A DNA stretch of 64,000 nt, from positions 13,125,944 to 13,189,943 of the forward strand of contig CM037848.1 in the NCBI GenBank assembly GCA_021234535.1, given 5' to 3'. Below are positions 47,978 through 58,934 of this stretch, in pieces. A model generated the notes under the pieces. It was given only the letters and a program-made list of their open reading frames with translations, was not told the origin of the DNA and ran no database searches. Made by a program: the position numbers and the translations under genes. The stretch comes from Stichopus chloronotus (taxonomy: Eukaryota > Echinodermata > Holothuroidea > Aspidochirotida > Stichopodidae). The number at the start of each line of letters is the position of its first letter. Position 1 is the stretch's first letter.

Positions 47978-49586
47978 ACTTTGCCAACGCAAAAGTTCCC
48001 GTCCCAGAATCAACCTCAAGGCAGCAAGCCTCCACCGTTTGTCCCAAAAGCGTCCACGAGAAGTGAGGAAATACCAGAGGGCCAGCACCAGCTCGAATCA
48101 GGAAGTGCTAACAAAGTTTCACCCTTCAAAGTACCAAACATTGAGCAGTACAAGGCGAGCACCACAGGAAGCCAGTCCTCATCAGGGTCTCTACCAGTCT
48201 TGACTTGCCTCATCTGCAAAAACCAGATTCATCCCGGGAGCAAGGACTACCCCTCGCAGCCATCCTTAATTGTTACCTGCATGGTCTGTAAAAAGATTGC
48301 CTTCGGGAAAAAAGAATCCGCACAAGTGTCCATCCCAAAATTCCCAGCTGCATGTAATCCCAGGGTTGCACCATCAGAGGAGGTCAGTGCCATCAGGAGG
48401 AAAGCTTTTTGGAAGTGCTTGATAAACCATCATAAGACCACCAAGCAGCTTCGAAAAAGAGGTAGAATTATCCCCAGGGTCTCCTTGCCACGTGGTCCAC
48501 GGTCTGTTTCCAGCTCTGTCTCTGGGTCGTACCCTGCATCACCTCAACCAATGTCACCCATGTCTACCTGTACAGCACCATCTCCTTGCACGTCGCTGCC
48601 ACCATCGCCAGCTTCTCAGATGTCTATGCCTGGATCTCCGCTCTCTCAACTGCCATCTCCAAGTCTGTCTCCCCATCCACAGGAGAAGATGGGTAGATCC
48701 CTCCAACCACCGTCCCTTGCCTCGGATGGGCAGTTCAGCGGATCCAGACCAGTGAATTCCCCCAAGATCAGTAGCTCTGGAAACGATATGAGAAGGATAT
48801 CACACGCCGATCAAACAGAAGACCGGTTGGAAGTCCCCACCAAGGGTGCTGGCATGAGGCAGCTATCCCCAGGCTCCTAGCGATGTCACCATGTCCCCGG
48901 ATAGCATCAGTCTTCCCCCAGGGAGAGAGAATGATGATGCCACTGTCAGAGCGCTGCTCTCATTGAGCGGAGCTTCATCGAGTGATGGTAGGGGCAAGTT
49001 ACATTTACCAGGTGATATTTCTGGCAGGAGGTATTCATTACCTCTCAGCTATGAACAGAGGTTCTCCTCAAGAGACAGACCTCTAGCAAGCAGACTGGTT
49101 GACAGCACTGAAAACAGTCAGAAGACAATCCAGGATTATCTTGATCGACAAGACCTAAGATACCTGAAAGAAAGATTCAATTTGGAAGGAGGAGGTCTCT
49201 CCTCAGAGTCACTCAGCCCCGATGAGAAGACTCGTACTCTGAATGGGGGCAACAGCCAGTCCAACCCCAAACGTCGGACTTTCACGATATCGGGGAAGTC
49301 AGACAAGCCATACGAGGCCTTCTGTTGTTCTTGTGTCAAGGACGAAATGGTACTGATCAAATGCCCTACCAGTAACTGTGAGTTTGTCTGTAACACCATC
49401 AGCGGGATGCAACTTCATGAAGAGAACCACCAGATTAGCAGTCTAAAGAACACCAACTTCAACCACTCTCCTCCGGAGATAAGAGACGGGGCGTATGAGG
49501 ACGGGGCGTCCAGGTCGTCGGTGGAGACGCAGTCGGCAGACACAGACGTCGAAGCCAAATCTCCGAGTTCGGTTACACACTTTCCA
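47978..49586 (+). CDS. Exon D: zinc-ribbon, basic and C2H2 region, with one +1 frame break
   Basis: The 1609-base exon opens in phase 0 after TTTGTTTCAG and closes in phase 0 at CCA|GTGAGT. The first 300 codons (to the TAG at 48878-48880) hold a zinc-ribbon-like CX2C-X20-CX2C (Cys 77, 80, 101, 104), a basic region near residues 140-167 (AIRRKAFWKCLINHHKTTKQ onward) and a long Ser/Pro-rich tract. The second part is open from 48858 in the +1 frame. It carries CCSC followed by CPTSNC and a C2H2 finger (CX4C-X12-HX3H) at 49362-49430, then an acidic Ser-rich tail. Length is one base over a multiple of three, so a single extra base explains the break; the two frames overlap at 48858-48880, which includes a CCCC run. 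Both halves have clear coding character and consistent composition. Nucleic-acid binding is inferred from the zinc modules; the family is not recognised. Confidence 0.88.
48858..48880 (+). other. First +1 frame break (TCC TAG C context)
   Basis: In this 23-base overlap both the upstream frame and the +1 frame are open. The upstream frame ends GGC TCC TAG, and the +1 frame continues AGC GAT GTC ACC. A CCCC homopolymer lies inside. One surplus base in the assembly is the simplest cause. The TCC-stop arrangement also resembles the antizyme +1 recoding site, which uses TCC TGA. Confidence 0.75.
49362..49430 (+). other. C2H2 zinc-finger module in exon D
   Basis: The codons read C-PTSN-C, then twelve residues, then H-EEN-H, the classical CX4C-X12-HX3H spacing. 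A CCSC motif sits nine residues before the first cysteine and may contribute a second metal site. It is the only C2H2 finger seen in the gene. Confidence 0.75.
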
Positions 49587-50910
49587 GTGAGTATTATTAC
49601 GGCTTGTCATGAATGGCATGATTGTCCAATAATGTAGCAAAAGTTGACAACTTGAGCATAATCGCGGCGAAACAAATTGTGGGGTTTGCATTTTTGACGG
49701 AGAGTCGCATTGTCTCCTGAAAGTTAACAATGAAAAGAAATGGTCTCTGTCGCTTACCGCAAAGCAGTAAAAGAGATAACAGAGCTGCATTGTTTTAACC
49801 TGCACTACTTTGTTCTGTGACCATGTATTGCAACTTTTCGGTTCAGATACTTTTGGTTCAAGTACTTGTAACTAAAACCTTGCAGATTAAATGTCTACTG
49901 ATTAGAATTGAATCTGTGAAAATAACCTCATAGTGTGCTCTTTCACCCTTGCAGTAGGGTATGCCTGCTGCAGTGGTATGTCTACTGGTGAAACACAACA
50001 TTCCTGAAAAGGTTTGTGGCCCACAGGGTTTTTGACCAGTCTAGCTCCCCCACAACCATTTCCCATTTATTACCATGTCTGAGTGTGTAGAGAGTTTACC
50101 ATTGTAAGGCTTTTTACATCCCAAATTTATTTGTGGTCTCCCCTCCCCAGTGTGATTGTGTTGAAGTTCCTGTATTAAGCTGGTCTCCCCCACCTTTCTC
50201 GCAGTTGTGGTGGTGAGCCTTAGCTCTCCTTTGTATCATTCCAATACTTTAGATCATTCCAAAATGTAAAGAAAGCAAAAAAAAGTACCTATATGAGAAA
50301 GACAACCAGAGAGTGCCATGTTAATGGCAGTAATGAAAGCTACACACATAAATTCTCTTCCTATAAACCGGACTTTCGTAGTTAAGGATTTCTGTTAGTC
50401 ACTGATGGAAGATGACTTTGAATGGACCAATCGCTACTTTGGTACATAAATTGATGCTCTGTGATCAACAGGTGATGTTACTTGGAACATTTGGTCATGA
50501 AAGTTTGTTTTGACCTCATTGGAAGCACCTGTATCTGTTTTAAAAACTAACTATAAGATCCTTCTAGGGTGGTAAGAAAACTCAAAATTAAAACAGAATC
50601 AGAAGTAATGAAAGAAATCTGTAACATGGTGAAGAAACATTGTACAACTGTGATCGGTCGTACAAATGTTTCACGTTTTTGCAAACAAAAAAAGACAAGG
50701 TGCCAGTTTTTTTTGTAACAAAACTGGAGTATTTCAGTTCCAACTTAGCATGCGCGGCTTCCATGAAAGCTATGATTGTTAACATGAAATATACTTTAAG
50801 TTTGGAGTGCAATTTTCTGCAAGCAGCACATAGTTTTGTTTGGTTCTGGGGACAATTTTACTTAACCGTGTTGTTAAACCTGCACTGTTGCTTTTAAGAT
50901 TGTGCAAAGT

Positions 50911-51264
50911 TTAAAGGGAAATAGGGCGTTTAGAATACACCAATATGACCTACAAAAGAAATAGCTTTAGTCAATGTTAAACCATTCAGTCTCATCACTA
51001 AACACATGCCAAAAGCTTCATCTCCTCAAAACATTAAGTATGTGATGAGTAACGGAAGATGCATCATTTGAATTTTGAAAAGTTTGGGTGAACAAATTAG
51101 TGTGGAGAAGCAAATAACTGAGTTTCTATCTGTGAGAAACTAATTTCTTGAAAAGAAGACTACTGTAATTCCTTATCTTGAATATACTATCATTCTACAT
51201 CCACAAACACTGGTATTAAAAATATGGATGTTTCCTGTAAAACAAACGCCCTATTTCCCGTTAA
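50911..51264 (-). mobile_element. T1 element, complete copy in the last intron
   Basis: TTAAAGGGAAATAGGGCGTT opens and AACGCCCTATTTCCCGTTAA closes a 354-bp element, opposite in orientation to the 14.5 and 18.8 kb copies. It lies inside the D-E intron, away from the splice sites. Confidence 0.85.
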
Positions 51265-52324
51265 CCTTAATAACATACTTTTTTCATCTATTTGCATTAT
51301 TCCAATGGGATTAGAATAGAGCTAGTGCTTCAAGCATGAACTTGATTTTCAGTATTGTGTAACTCCAGTCTCCTTGCCTACATTCTCACAACATTTGTGC
51401 TAAAAAATCTATTAGTCCCAGAGTCCTGTGGTAAAATTTTTCATCCTCCTAAGCTGACTAGTCACCTCTCGCCCTCCTCTCAATCTCGTTTTGTAAAAAT
51501 GTGAAAGTCATTTTGTAAAAATGACTGAAGCCATGGAAAAGTCATGAAATTTAGTACATACCTGCTAATTTTTTTACAAGTCAAAAATCTTGTGAAAAAG
51601 AAAAGGTTACTTTCTATCACGACCATTATTCATCAAATTCTAAAAGGTGTACTAGGGAATTCAGCAAGAAATTGTCATGCAAAGGTCATAAATTAAGCAT
51701 GGAAAAGTGACCTTTTAAGGTGCACAAAGAGTAAATGCAGTTTGCCAAACACAACATTCACATTCACGACCTCAGAACATATTAATTCATTCGTTAAAAC
51801 AAAACACAAAACAAAGAAAAAAAAACAGGAACAGAGTGAGACAGGGAGAAATTTGATGTTTTTTCGCGGAGTTGTTTGTGTAAATTCCAAAAACGTGACG
51901 CATTATGCTACCCTTGGTTACTAGGGTGTTTACATTAAATTGAAATATCATGCATTCATGAAGTCATTAGAACAGTGAATTAACATTATTAACGGCGAAG
52001 AGGAATTGCTGGAAGAGATGTCAACAGAAATTCACTGAAAATGTGAAAAAACCGCAAGAGACAGGGGAGACAGCGCAGTCTGTGTTTGAGAATTCGACTA
52101 TTATTGAACTACAGGGCGACAACAAAGCAAAAGTTTACATTTCACATAATTCTTTAACATCTGAAACCGGCACAGCTGTTCGTAATTGTCCAATGTTTGT
52201 ACTTTTCATTGATATGTACTTCCTGGAATGTAACCTCTGTTTGTTTTTGGTTTTTTGTCTGACCAGTTTGGCATATCGCCCTCTAAAGTGAGAAGGAAAG
52301 CGCGTTAAATGTGTGTTATTATTT

Positions 52325-52605
52325 AGTGGTGTTTGCACTGGGTACCCAACCTACAAAGTGAGGACCCTTTTCTGAAATTCCTACCTGGATGTAAAGTTTC
52401 ACTAACGTACAGTTGTATCTATGCCTGACAAGGCGCCCTTCAGTGTCACGACAGTGTGTAAGATATTAACGTGCAAAGCAAACTGTCATTTTATGACTGA
52501 CAGGGAAATTGTAGCTTACTGGAAGTTTTTTTCAATTTTTGGGTACTCAATCAACTATGTGCTCGGTCAACATGGATTCAATTTTGACCTGGTGCAAACA
52601 CTGTT
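52325..52605. mobile_element. TGTTTGCA inverted-repeat element, copy 1 (last intron)
   Basis: GGTGTTTGCACTGGGTACCC is faced by GGTGCAAACACTG at 52591-52603. The interior holds TTAACGTGCAAAGCAAACTG and GGGTACTCAATCA, which reappear in the 3' UTR copy. It ends 261 bases before exon E. Confidence 0.65.
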
Positions 52606-52865
52606 ATTCAGATTTAAGAGAATACAAGTAAAACACTTTTAGATGCAGCTTGCCTTTGCCTTTTTCATGGCTCTCTGTTATACTATCTTCATTATGTGTA
52701 CATCCCTGACCTTAAGAGTGAGTGCTCAAGTGCTTGAAAACGAGTGATGGAGCACCCTGTCACGTTAGAGGCCAAATGGAATTTGCCACATTTCTATGAG
52801 TTGCCAGTAACTATTCACTTTGTCACCATGCTCACAAAATTCTATCTCCCCGTTTCCCATCGCAG

Positions 52866-54192
52866 CATTCCAGCGGAAGAAGAGAAGAGGCAGCTACTCC
52901 CTCCAAGGATCACCAGAGGCCTCTGTCTCCGGCACCTGTGGTGTCCACCGCATCATCCTCTGTCATTGATCTCGGCACCACTGCTCAACATGTTACTATA
53001 CCAAAACTGAACCCCTCGATCCTCGCACTCAACAGTGCAGAGAACTGGGGCAGCCTCCAGCTGTGAGCCCACCTCTCCTCTCGACCTGAGTGGGAAGAAG
53101 CAGCTGGCGTCATACTCCAGACCACGGAAGGAGAACAACCACTTAGCGCCACCCCCATCCTTCCCGCTGAGTACCCCGTTGGATCTCTCCTCCCAGACCA
53201 AACATGGCTATAGTGACATTGTATCGTATCAAGTGCACAATAGAGAGAAAGAACAATTTGTGTCCAATCCAATGCTTGGCTCGACGGGTAAGGTCATCGA
53301 AAGACCGTCCGCTCCAGTACCGAACATGATGCCTAGTATACAAATACCATTACCCACCACACCTGTGTCCATAACAACCCATATACCTACCCTGCCATTT
53401 TTGTACACACCGATCATTCACTACCCACCCACCGTACCTGTTTCCATGGCAGCAGGACTTTCTCTGGGTCATCAGATTTTGATGGGTGCACAGAGTTCTA
53501 CCTCAGGTTCATCTTCTCTATCTGTAAACAACCGAGCGGACAAGGGGCCAGAGGAGAGGGACAGTGAGCCCAAGCTACATCAGGGTCCGTTTTCATTCCT
53601 GAATCAGGTGCAAGCAGCACGGAATAGGGCCGCAGCTGCTGCCAAGGCGGCGGCATTGATGCACCCCTCACCATCACCTCAGCCTTCTGCTCCACCCACC
53701 AGCGCCCTCCATCCAGGAACACCATCTCCCACCTCTTCCTGCTCCTCAGGCTCTTGGCATCGAGAGAAGCTACGCGACACGTCTCCTGCCAGTCGGTCAT
53801 TAACTTGCTCCCCTCAGAGGTCCATGGCTTCTCATGCCAGCTCCAGTAGTCCCCATTCCGTCAGCTACCAGGGGGGCACCATATCCATCCAGAGCAGCCC
53901 GATGACCATGGGTGGACATAGGAGGATATCGCCAAAGACAGTCAAAATAGAGTCCCCATTCCACCAGCAGGAACAGTCGCCATTCCACCCTTCTGACAAC
54001 AGCCCGGTGTCGACAGACTGTCCCGTGCGTGTTAAGATCGAACACTGTAGTGACGATGAGGGCAGCAGTCTGAATAACAACTCTGTGAGAGACAGACCAG
54101 AGGGTGGTGACCCCCCAGATAAAGAAGAGGGTGTTGATTTAGAACAGGAGAAATCTGCAGGAAATCTGAGTCCCCATCAAGACAAGACTTGA
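52866..54192 (+). CDS. Exon E: terminal exon with two CtBP-binding PLDLS motifs and SUMO sites, one +1 frame break
   Basis: The last coding exon opens in phase 0 with HSSGRREEAATPSKDHQRPL. It runs to a TGA at 53064-53066 in that frame and continues in the +1 frame (open from 53011) to the TGA at 54190-54192, about 441 residues in all. Two PLDLS motifs (53077-53091, 53176-53190) match the PxDLS signature that docks the corepressor CtBP. Further on come an alanine-rich helix (53626-53658), Ser/Pro-rich tracts, and two VKIE SUMO consensus sites (53941-53952, 54031-54042). The second is followed by an acidic SDDE patch, as in negatively charged SUMO motifs. The product therefore looks like a transcriptional corepressor adaptor. 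The frame break implies one surplus base; GGGG and CCCC runs lie in the overlap. Family unknown, coding status strong. Confidence 0.88.
53011..53066 (+). other. Second +1 frame break (CTG TGA G context)
   Basis: In this 56-base window both frames are open. The upstream frame ends CTC CAG CTG TGA, and the +1 frame carries straight into the first PLDLS motif. One CCCC and one GGGG run lie inside. As in exon D, exactly one base too many separates the frames. Confidence 0.75.
53077..53190 (+). other. Paired CtBP-docking PLDLS motifs
   Basis: Two PLDLS pentapeptides lie 33 codons apart (53077-53091 and 53176-53190), each preceded by Ser or Thr and followed by Ser or Gly. PxDLS is the established CtBP-binding signature, and doubled motifs are common in CtBP partners. 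Both lie after the frame break, so the reading beyond it must be expressed for CtBP recruitment. Confidence 0.7.
53941..54042 (+). other. Two SUMOylation consensus sites
   Basis: VKIE occurs at 53941-53952 (TVKIESP) and at 54031-54042 (RVKIEHCSDDE). The second has the acidic/phosphorylatable tail of a negatively charged SUMO-dependent motif. SUMO sites of this kind typically support repression. Confidence 0.6.
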
Positions 54193-54776
54193 AGTGTAAA
54201 TCACCAGTAAGTAAATAGAAGTTTGCTGCTAAGAGGAAGGAAGCACACCATCAGCAAAAAGAAGGGAAACTTTGCGGAAGAGGCTACGAGAATTAAGCCA
54301 CCTGCAGGGTACTGATGCTGTGGGGAACAGCCACATGGTCAACCTAGACAGACGAATGCACGTCTTTTACTCAGACCGAAACCTGGCCCGGCTCTCCACC
54401 TGACAATCTTGTGTGAGTTTTAGAGACAACGTGGAATGAATTCGATAGAAGATACATGCCTGCCATATCCCGACACTGCCATCGTCTTTGGTGCAAAGAT
54501 TGACAGGAGGACGAACAAAAATGAATAAAGGGAAGGAAGTTGCCTGTCATGAGGACACGTCCACTATGTTGTGGGTACATTTCCACCATGATAGAGGACA
54601 GTTTGGAGGAAGAAAGGAGGAGAATGTTGGTGGGTTTCTCCTCTGGTTAAGATCAAAAAGCTGAAAGTTTTCACACCTACTTTGCTCTAATGTTACAAAC
54701 AAGGAATTTTGTGAAAAAAAAAAAAAAAAAACAACTTAGTAGTAAGCAACTTGCAACAGAGTTGTCAATGAAGATA

Positions 54777-55107
54777 TTTAGTGTTTGCACCGGTTTCCTG
54801 GACACTGTGTTACCCGACTGACAATGTTAGTGCCCAATTCTGATATTGCTACTGAAATCGAAAGTTTCACTTACGTGCGTTGTATGTTTGTCAAATTGAT
54901 CATGTACGCAACTAAGAACACTTCTTTTTCATGTCGGCACGTAAGGTACATGGTGTAATGGTTAACGTGCAAAGCAAAATGTACTGAAGTCTTCACAAAG
55001 AACCCGTAGCCTAACGGAAGGTATACTTTTGGGTACCCAGTCACCGGACCAACTGTGGGCGAGGCAGGTGCCTGGCTGAAAATTTTTGACCCTATGCAAA
55101 CACTAAA
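54777..55107. mobile_element. TGTTTGCA inverted-repeat element, copy 2 (3' UTR)
   Basis: TTTAGTGTTTGCA at the left and TGCAAACACTAAA at the right are perfect 13-bp inverted repeats. The interior shares TTAACGTGCAAAGCAAAATG, GGGTACCCAGTCA and a TTTTGACC block with the intronic copy. About 331 bp. Confidence 0.75.
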
Positions 55108-56880
55108 GGATCTCCCAACCCAATTATAAATCGTAAGACATAGCTCTCTGTACATGAGAAGAGTAAAAAGAAAGGTCATGCTAGTTTCAGTGATCATAAA
55201 CTATAGTCATTTTTTATAGATCATTTAATTTTTATAGAGTTTATCTAAGGGTGCATGTGTAGTCCAAACATTGATGCGAATTTTAGTAAGACTTAGAAGT
55301 TTGTGACAAACATCCCCTGTTTGTGCTTATTTTTTCTCTGTTAAGTCAGCCATGGTTTAGTGTACATTACTCACTTTTTGTAGCTATATATATTTTTCTG
55401 TTTTAAATGATGCCTTGCTTGAGAAGCAATTGGTTTGGTAGCAGTATATTATCATAACAGTAAATATGGAGGCTAAAAAACTGGTCTTTAACATTTTTAT
55501 ACACTTTTGATTTAACCATTGAATGGTCCCAAGAAAAAACGAAAGTTTCAAAGTTAACGGAAATGGGTTGAAACCTTCAATATGAATGTTGAACAGTGTT
55601 GTCAAACAAATTTATGTGGGAGTGTCCAAGTTCCCAAGTAAACTATGACCCTCCCTCTTCCCAGAAGAAAGACCCACTTATTGCAAAAGCAACCTTTCCT
55701 ATCCCAAAATGTTCAGGATTAAAAGTGTAGTTATCAGTTTTAAGATTTCAGAAAGTTCGTCGGTGGTGCTCTACGTACCTAACAAAATTAGCAGCTTTGC
55801 ATTCGTGAGATATTTTCATTTGCCAGGTGTCATTGGCATTTATTCTGCACCTGAAATTCAAGTTTAGCTTGTTATCAACCTTAACATTCTTGTTTGGAGG
55901 ATCAAGCATAAATAATGGTACGTTTTTATGATGGTTACAAATAATTGGTACACACAACCAAAATGTGATCATGGCATGCTTGGTACCACCATTTTGAAAA
56001 CCCGGCAGTGAAGACTTACATTTGCTTTTCATGTTGGCATTAGTGTGCACAACAGTATATGCAATGTTTGTGTCTTACATACCTGTCTGGCACTACATCT
56101 GCACCCTTTATACACTTCTTGAGTCATCTATTTGAATATTTCTCTGGAATAGGTAACAAGTGCTGAATATTTTGCTGGTATTACTGGTTGCTTGTTAGCA
56201 GTGCGAACGTTTTTTTTCCTAAGCATAGTATACCATCAATTGGAAGGAAAGGTACAAGTGCATCAGCCACTTATAAAAGAGGTTGTTAAGAAATCGTACA
56301 CATTTGGGAGAGCTTCACAATTTCACATACTTTTGTTACTATGAAATACTTAAGGGAGCAGCTGAACAAATTTCTTTCACATTTCAGCTTTTGTGGTCAT
56401 TTAAACGCAGAGGTTGTGATCCTGTGACCTACAGTTTAGTGCATGTGGTTAAAATGGACAGTGTCTTAGCATGAGAGATAGAAAGATGCTGTGTTGATTT
56501 AACACTTTCCTCCCCCACTTTCCTAGATCAGACTACAAGATTTTCATCTGAGCCATTGTTTAGAAGTGAAGTAAATGCAGGTGTGCAAGTAACTTCTTTT
56601 TTTTTTTTCTTAATTTTCAAAATGCAAATTGGTAGGCAGGGAAATGGACAAGGGGGGTGATTATTAAGAGTGTGTCAAATTGTGCAGCTTCATATTTTTC
56701 TAAAAAGTTGTTTCTAGCTCGAAGAGTTGAACAAATCTGTATTTATTCTAATGGATCCCCCCTCCCACAATTCTCTTACATATTAATATGCTCCATGGTT
56801 TGGCGTGAGCATGCCTGCTTCCATTTTAAGTCAAACATTTATAAGGTTACTCTGTAATCTTAACGAAAAAGCATGAAGGC

Positions 56881-56948
56881 AATAAAAATGTTTCAAGAGA
56901 GGAAAATCCCCCCCCCCCCGTCTTTTGTTTTGCCCTTGTAACAATAAA
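56881..56948 (+). terminator. Tandem AATAAA polyadenylation signals (candidate)
   Basis: AATAAA at 56881-56886 and again at 56943-56948 is followed within 30 bases by TGGGTGTTAGTT, a GU-rich downstream-element-like stretch. This is the best candidate end for the long 3' UTR form; position and motif are the only evidence. Confidence 0.35.
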
Positions 56949-57370
56949 AATCATTCCTTATATTTTCTGGGTGTTAGTTAATCGGCAGCTGTGGAATTGT
57001 TGGATTCTATTTTTATAACAGATTATTATATATATCTCTAAACTACTTGTATCATTGCCTTAGCAACTCTGTCAGGGTGACCTCAATGTTCTTGTGTATC
57101 TGCATGTCAGCATTATGGAATGCTGTGTCATCTATATCGTGTTGATTTATGGCCTCCGTTTTGGCAATCAATGTACATAGGTCTGTTGATTCCAGAAGAA
57201 ACAAATTTTGTGGAGGGGGTGGGCGCAGGGTTGGTGTAGGTGCAAACCTTCACCTTTCTTAGTTTTTGTGGGGGCCCTGTAAACACCTTGTTGCATTACC
57301 CTAAGAGATGATTTCTTCCCAAACAAAGTTTAGCAACTTAACCTTCATTGATCCTGTTCAAATTGGAAAA

Positions 57371-57607
57371 TTAAAGGACCTCACGTTCAAAAAATGGGGG
57401 CAGGGTTCGTGTCAATTTACAGAGAGTTCACTCAACAAGCCTGGTACAAAGAACGTACTCTATGGCAAGTTCTTAATATACATATCCACACATATTTGAA
57501 GCACGACATCATAGGTATTCAAGCGCAAGACAGGATGTCACTTATGAAATTAAGTTCTAAGTTGCTAATGGACACTGCCCTCACTTTTCTGGCACGTGTC
57601 TCTTTAA
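57371..57607 (+). mobile_element. T4 element, short copy
   Basis: TTAAAGGACCTCACGTTC opens and GGACACTGCCCTCACTTTTC...CTCTTTAA closes it. The interior keeps TTAATATACATATCCACACA and a GGATGTCACTTATG-like stretch but lacks most of the long-copy middle. 237 bp. Confidence 0.75.
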
Positions 57608-58934
57608 GTATTAAATATCTGTAATCGATATTAAATGCCTGTCAGTTTGACAATGCTTGACAGTATCCGCTAATTCTTAGACGCTCATTTTGCAGATCTG
57701 ACACCAAGGGGTTTTTATTTGTCTGTGGTAATATATTTGGTCTATGGTGATATTCTGCTATTTTGTGAATTGGTGTGTTTTTTATGCAAGTGTCATCACT
57801 GAATGGAAAGAGTGAACATTGTCATTTCATGCCACATCAGCATACTGATGGCAGCCTACCTTCATCGTATTGTACCCCTTTCAAGGATTCTTAAATTACA
57901 TGAAAGCAACCCTCAGTTTTACAGTTACTGAACACATGCCTTTTCTCAAATTTTGTAAATAGGGGTAGAAAGTTGGTGGAGACAAGATGTGCCCCCAATG
58001 AATTTGGACCTACTGTGGTTGGTATTTATTTTCGTATGCATTTATTGCATTTTTCTGATCCTTTTTAGTGTTATGATGCTACTTGCAAAATTTAAAAAAA
58101 AAAAAAAGTTATTTCCCAGACACAGAATAGAAAATAAACTGCCCAGTTTTTCCAGTCTGCCATATTTACAAAGATTGCTTTTACTCGACACAAGCAGAGA
58201 AATGACAACACACCACAGAAAAGGTTTCCATGCTATCTAATTTACATTTCATTTTTCTGAAATGCTACGTTTCAGCTACTTTGGTGAAATTTCATTTCAC
58301 TTGGAAGGCTTTTCACCCTCTCTTAAGTTGGGGTTTTCCCTATTTCTTTTTTCCTTGAGAACTTCCTGTCAAGTTTGTTTGTGGAGGATTATGGAAATAT
58401 TCCCTGTGTAAACTTGAAGTAAAATTCTTCATTTTTAGTGTGACTGCTAGTGCAGGAGGGTGACGAGTGGCTGGAATATGCAAGAGGGCATTTTGATTGT
58501 AGAACAAATCGTGATGTGAAGGATTCGGCAATTACACAAATTGGATTTCTGTTCTTTCCATTTTTATTCACAAAATGTTTGTCATTGATCTTCTGTCTGG
58601 AAAGGACATTTGAAACAATTCTGCTGAAGAAAATTATTATTCTGTAACACTAAATTGCAATCACTGTTGGTTAATTGTGAGGCAGGTGTCACCTGTTTGT
58701 AAATGACAAGTATTAGAAATGAACCAAAATATTAAAGAAATGATAACGGAACACATTTCAGATTCTGCTGTTTGAGTAGAAAAAGTTTTTCAGTTTATTG
58801 GAATTTTGATTCATCCTTGTGATTACAGTAAATGTTCTCAATTTCCAGATACGTCAGCCAATTACTATTTTTATACATTTATGGACATAATTATTTTGTG
58901 AATCAGAAGCGATAATGGTGGTATGTTGGTAGTC

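Larger units (their letters stand above)
49587..52865 (+). other. Intron between exons D and E
   Basis: This phase-0 intron of 3.28 kb has donor GTGAGT and acceptor CCCATCGCAG. It contains a complete T1 element (50911-51264) and one copy of the TGTTTGCA inverted-repeat element (52325-52605). No further exon was recognised. Confidence 0.8.
54193..56990 (+). other. Probable 3' UTR of the nuclear-factor gene
   Basis: After the TGA the sequence becomes AT-rich and non-coding. AATAAA occurs at 54524-54529, and a close pair lies at 56881-56886 and 56943-56948, the latter followed by a GT-rich segment. The UTR end is therefore undetermined: about 0.35 kb if the first signal is used, about 2.8 kb if the pair is. 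A poly-A run at 54713-54731 is genomic. The UTR contains a TGTTTGCA inverted-repeat element at 54777-55107. Confidence 0.45.

Noticed and set aside
48846..48872. A 27-base GT...AG segment considered as a tiny intron explaining the exon D frame break
   Set aside because: Far below workable intron size, and its length is a multiple of three, so removing it would not change the frame.
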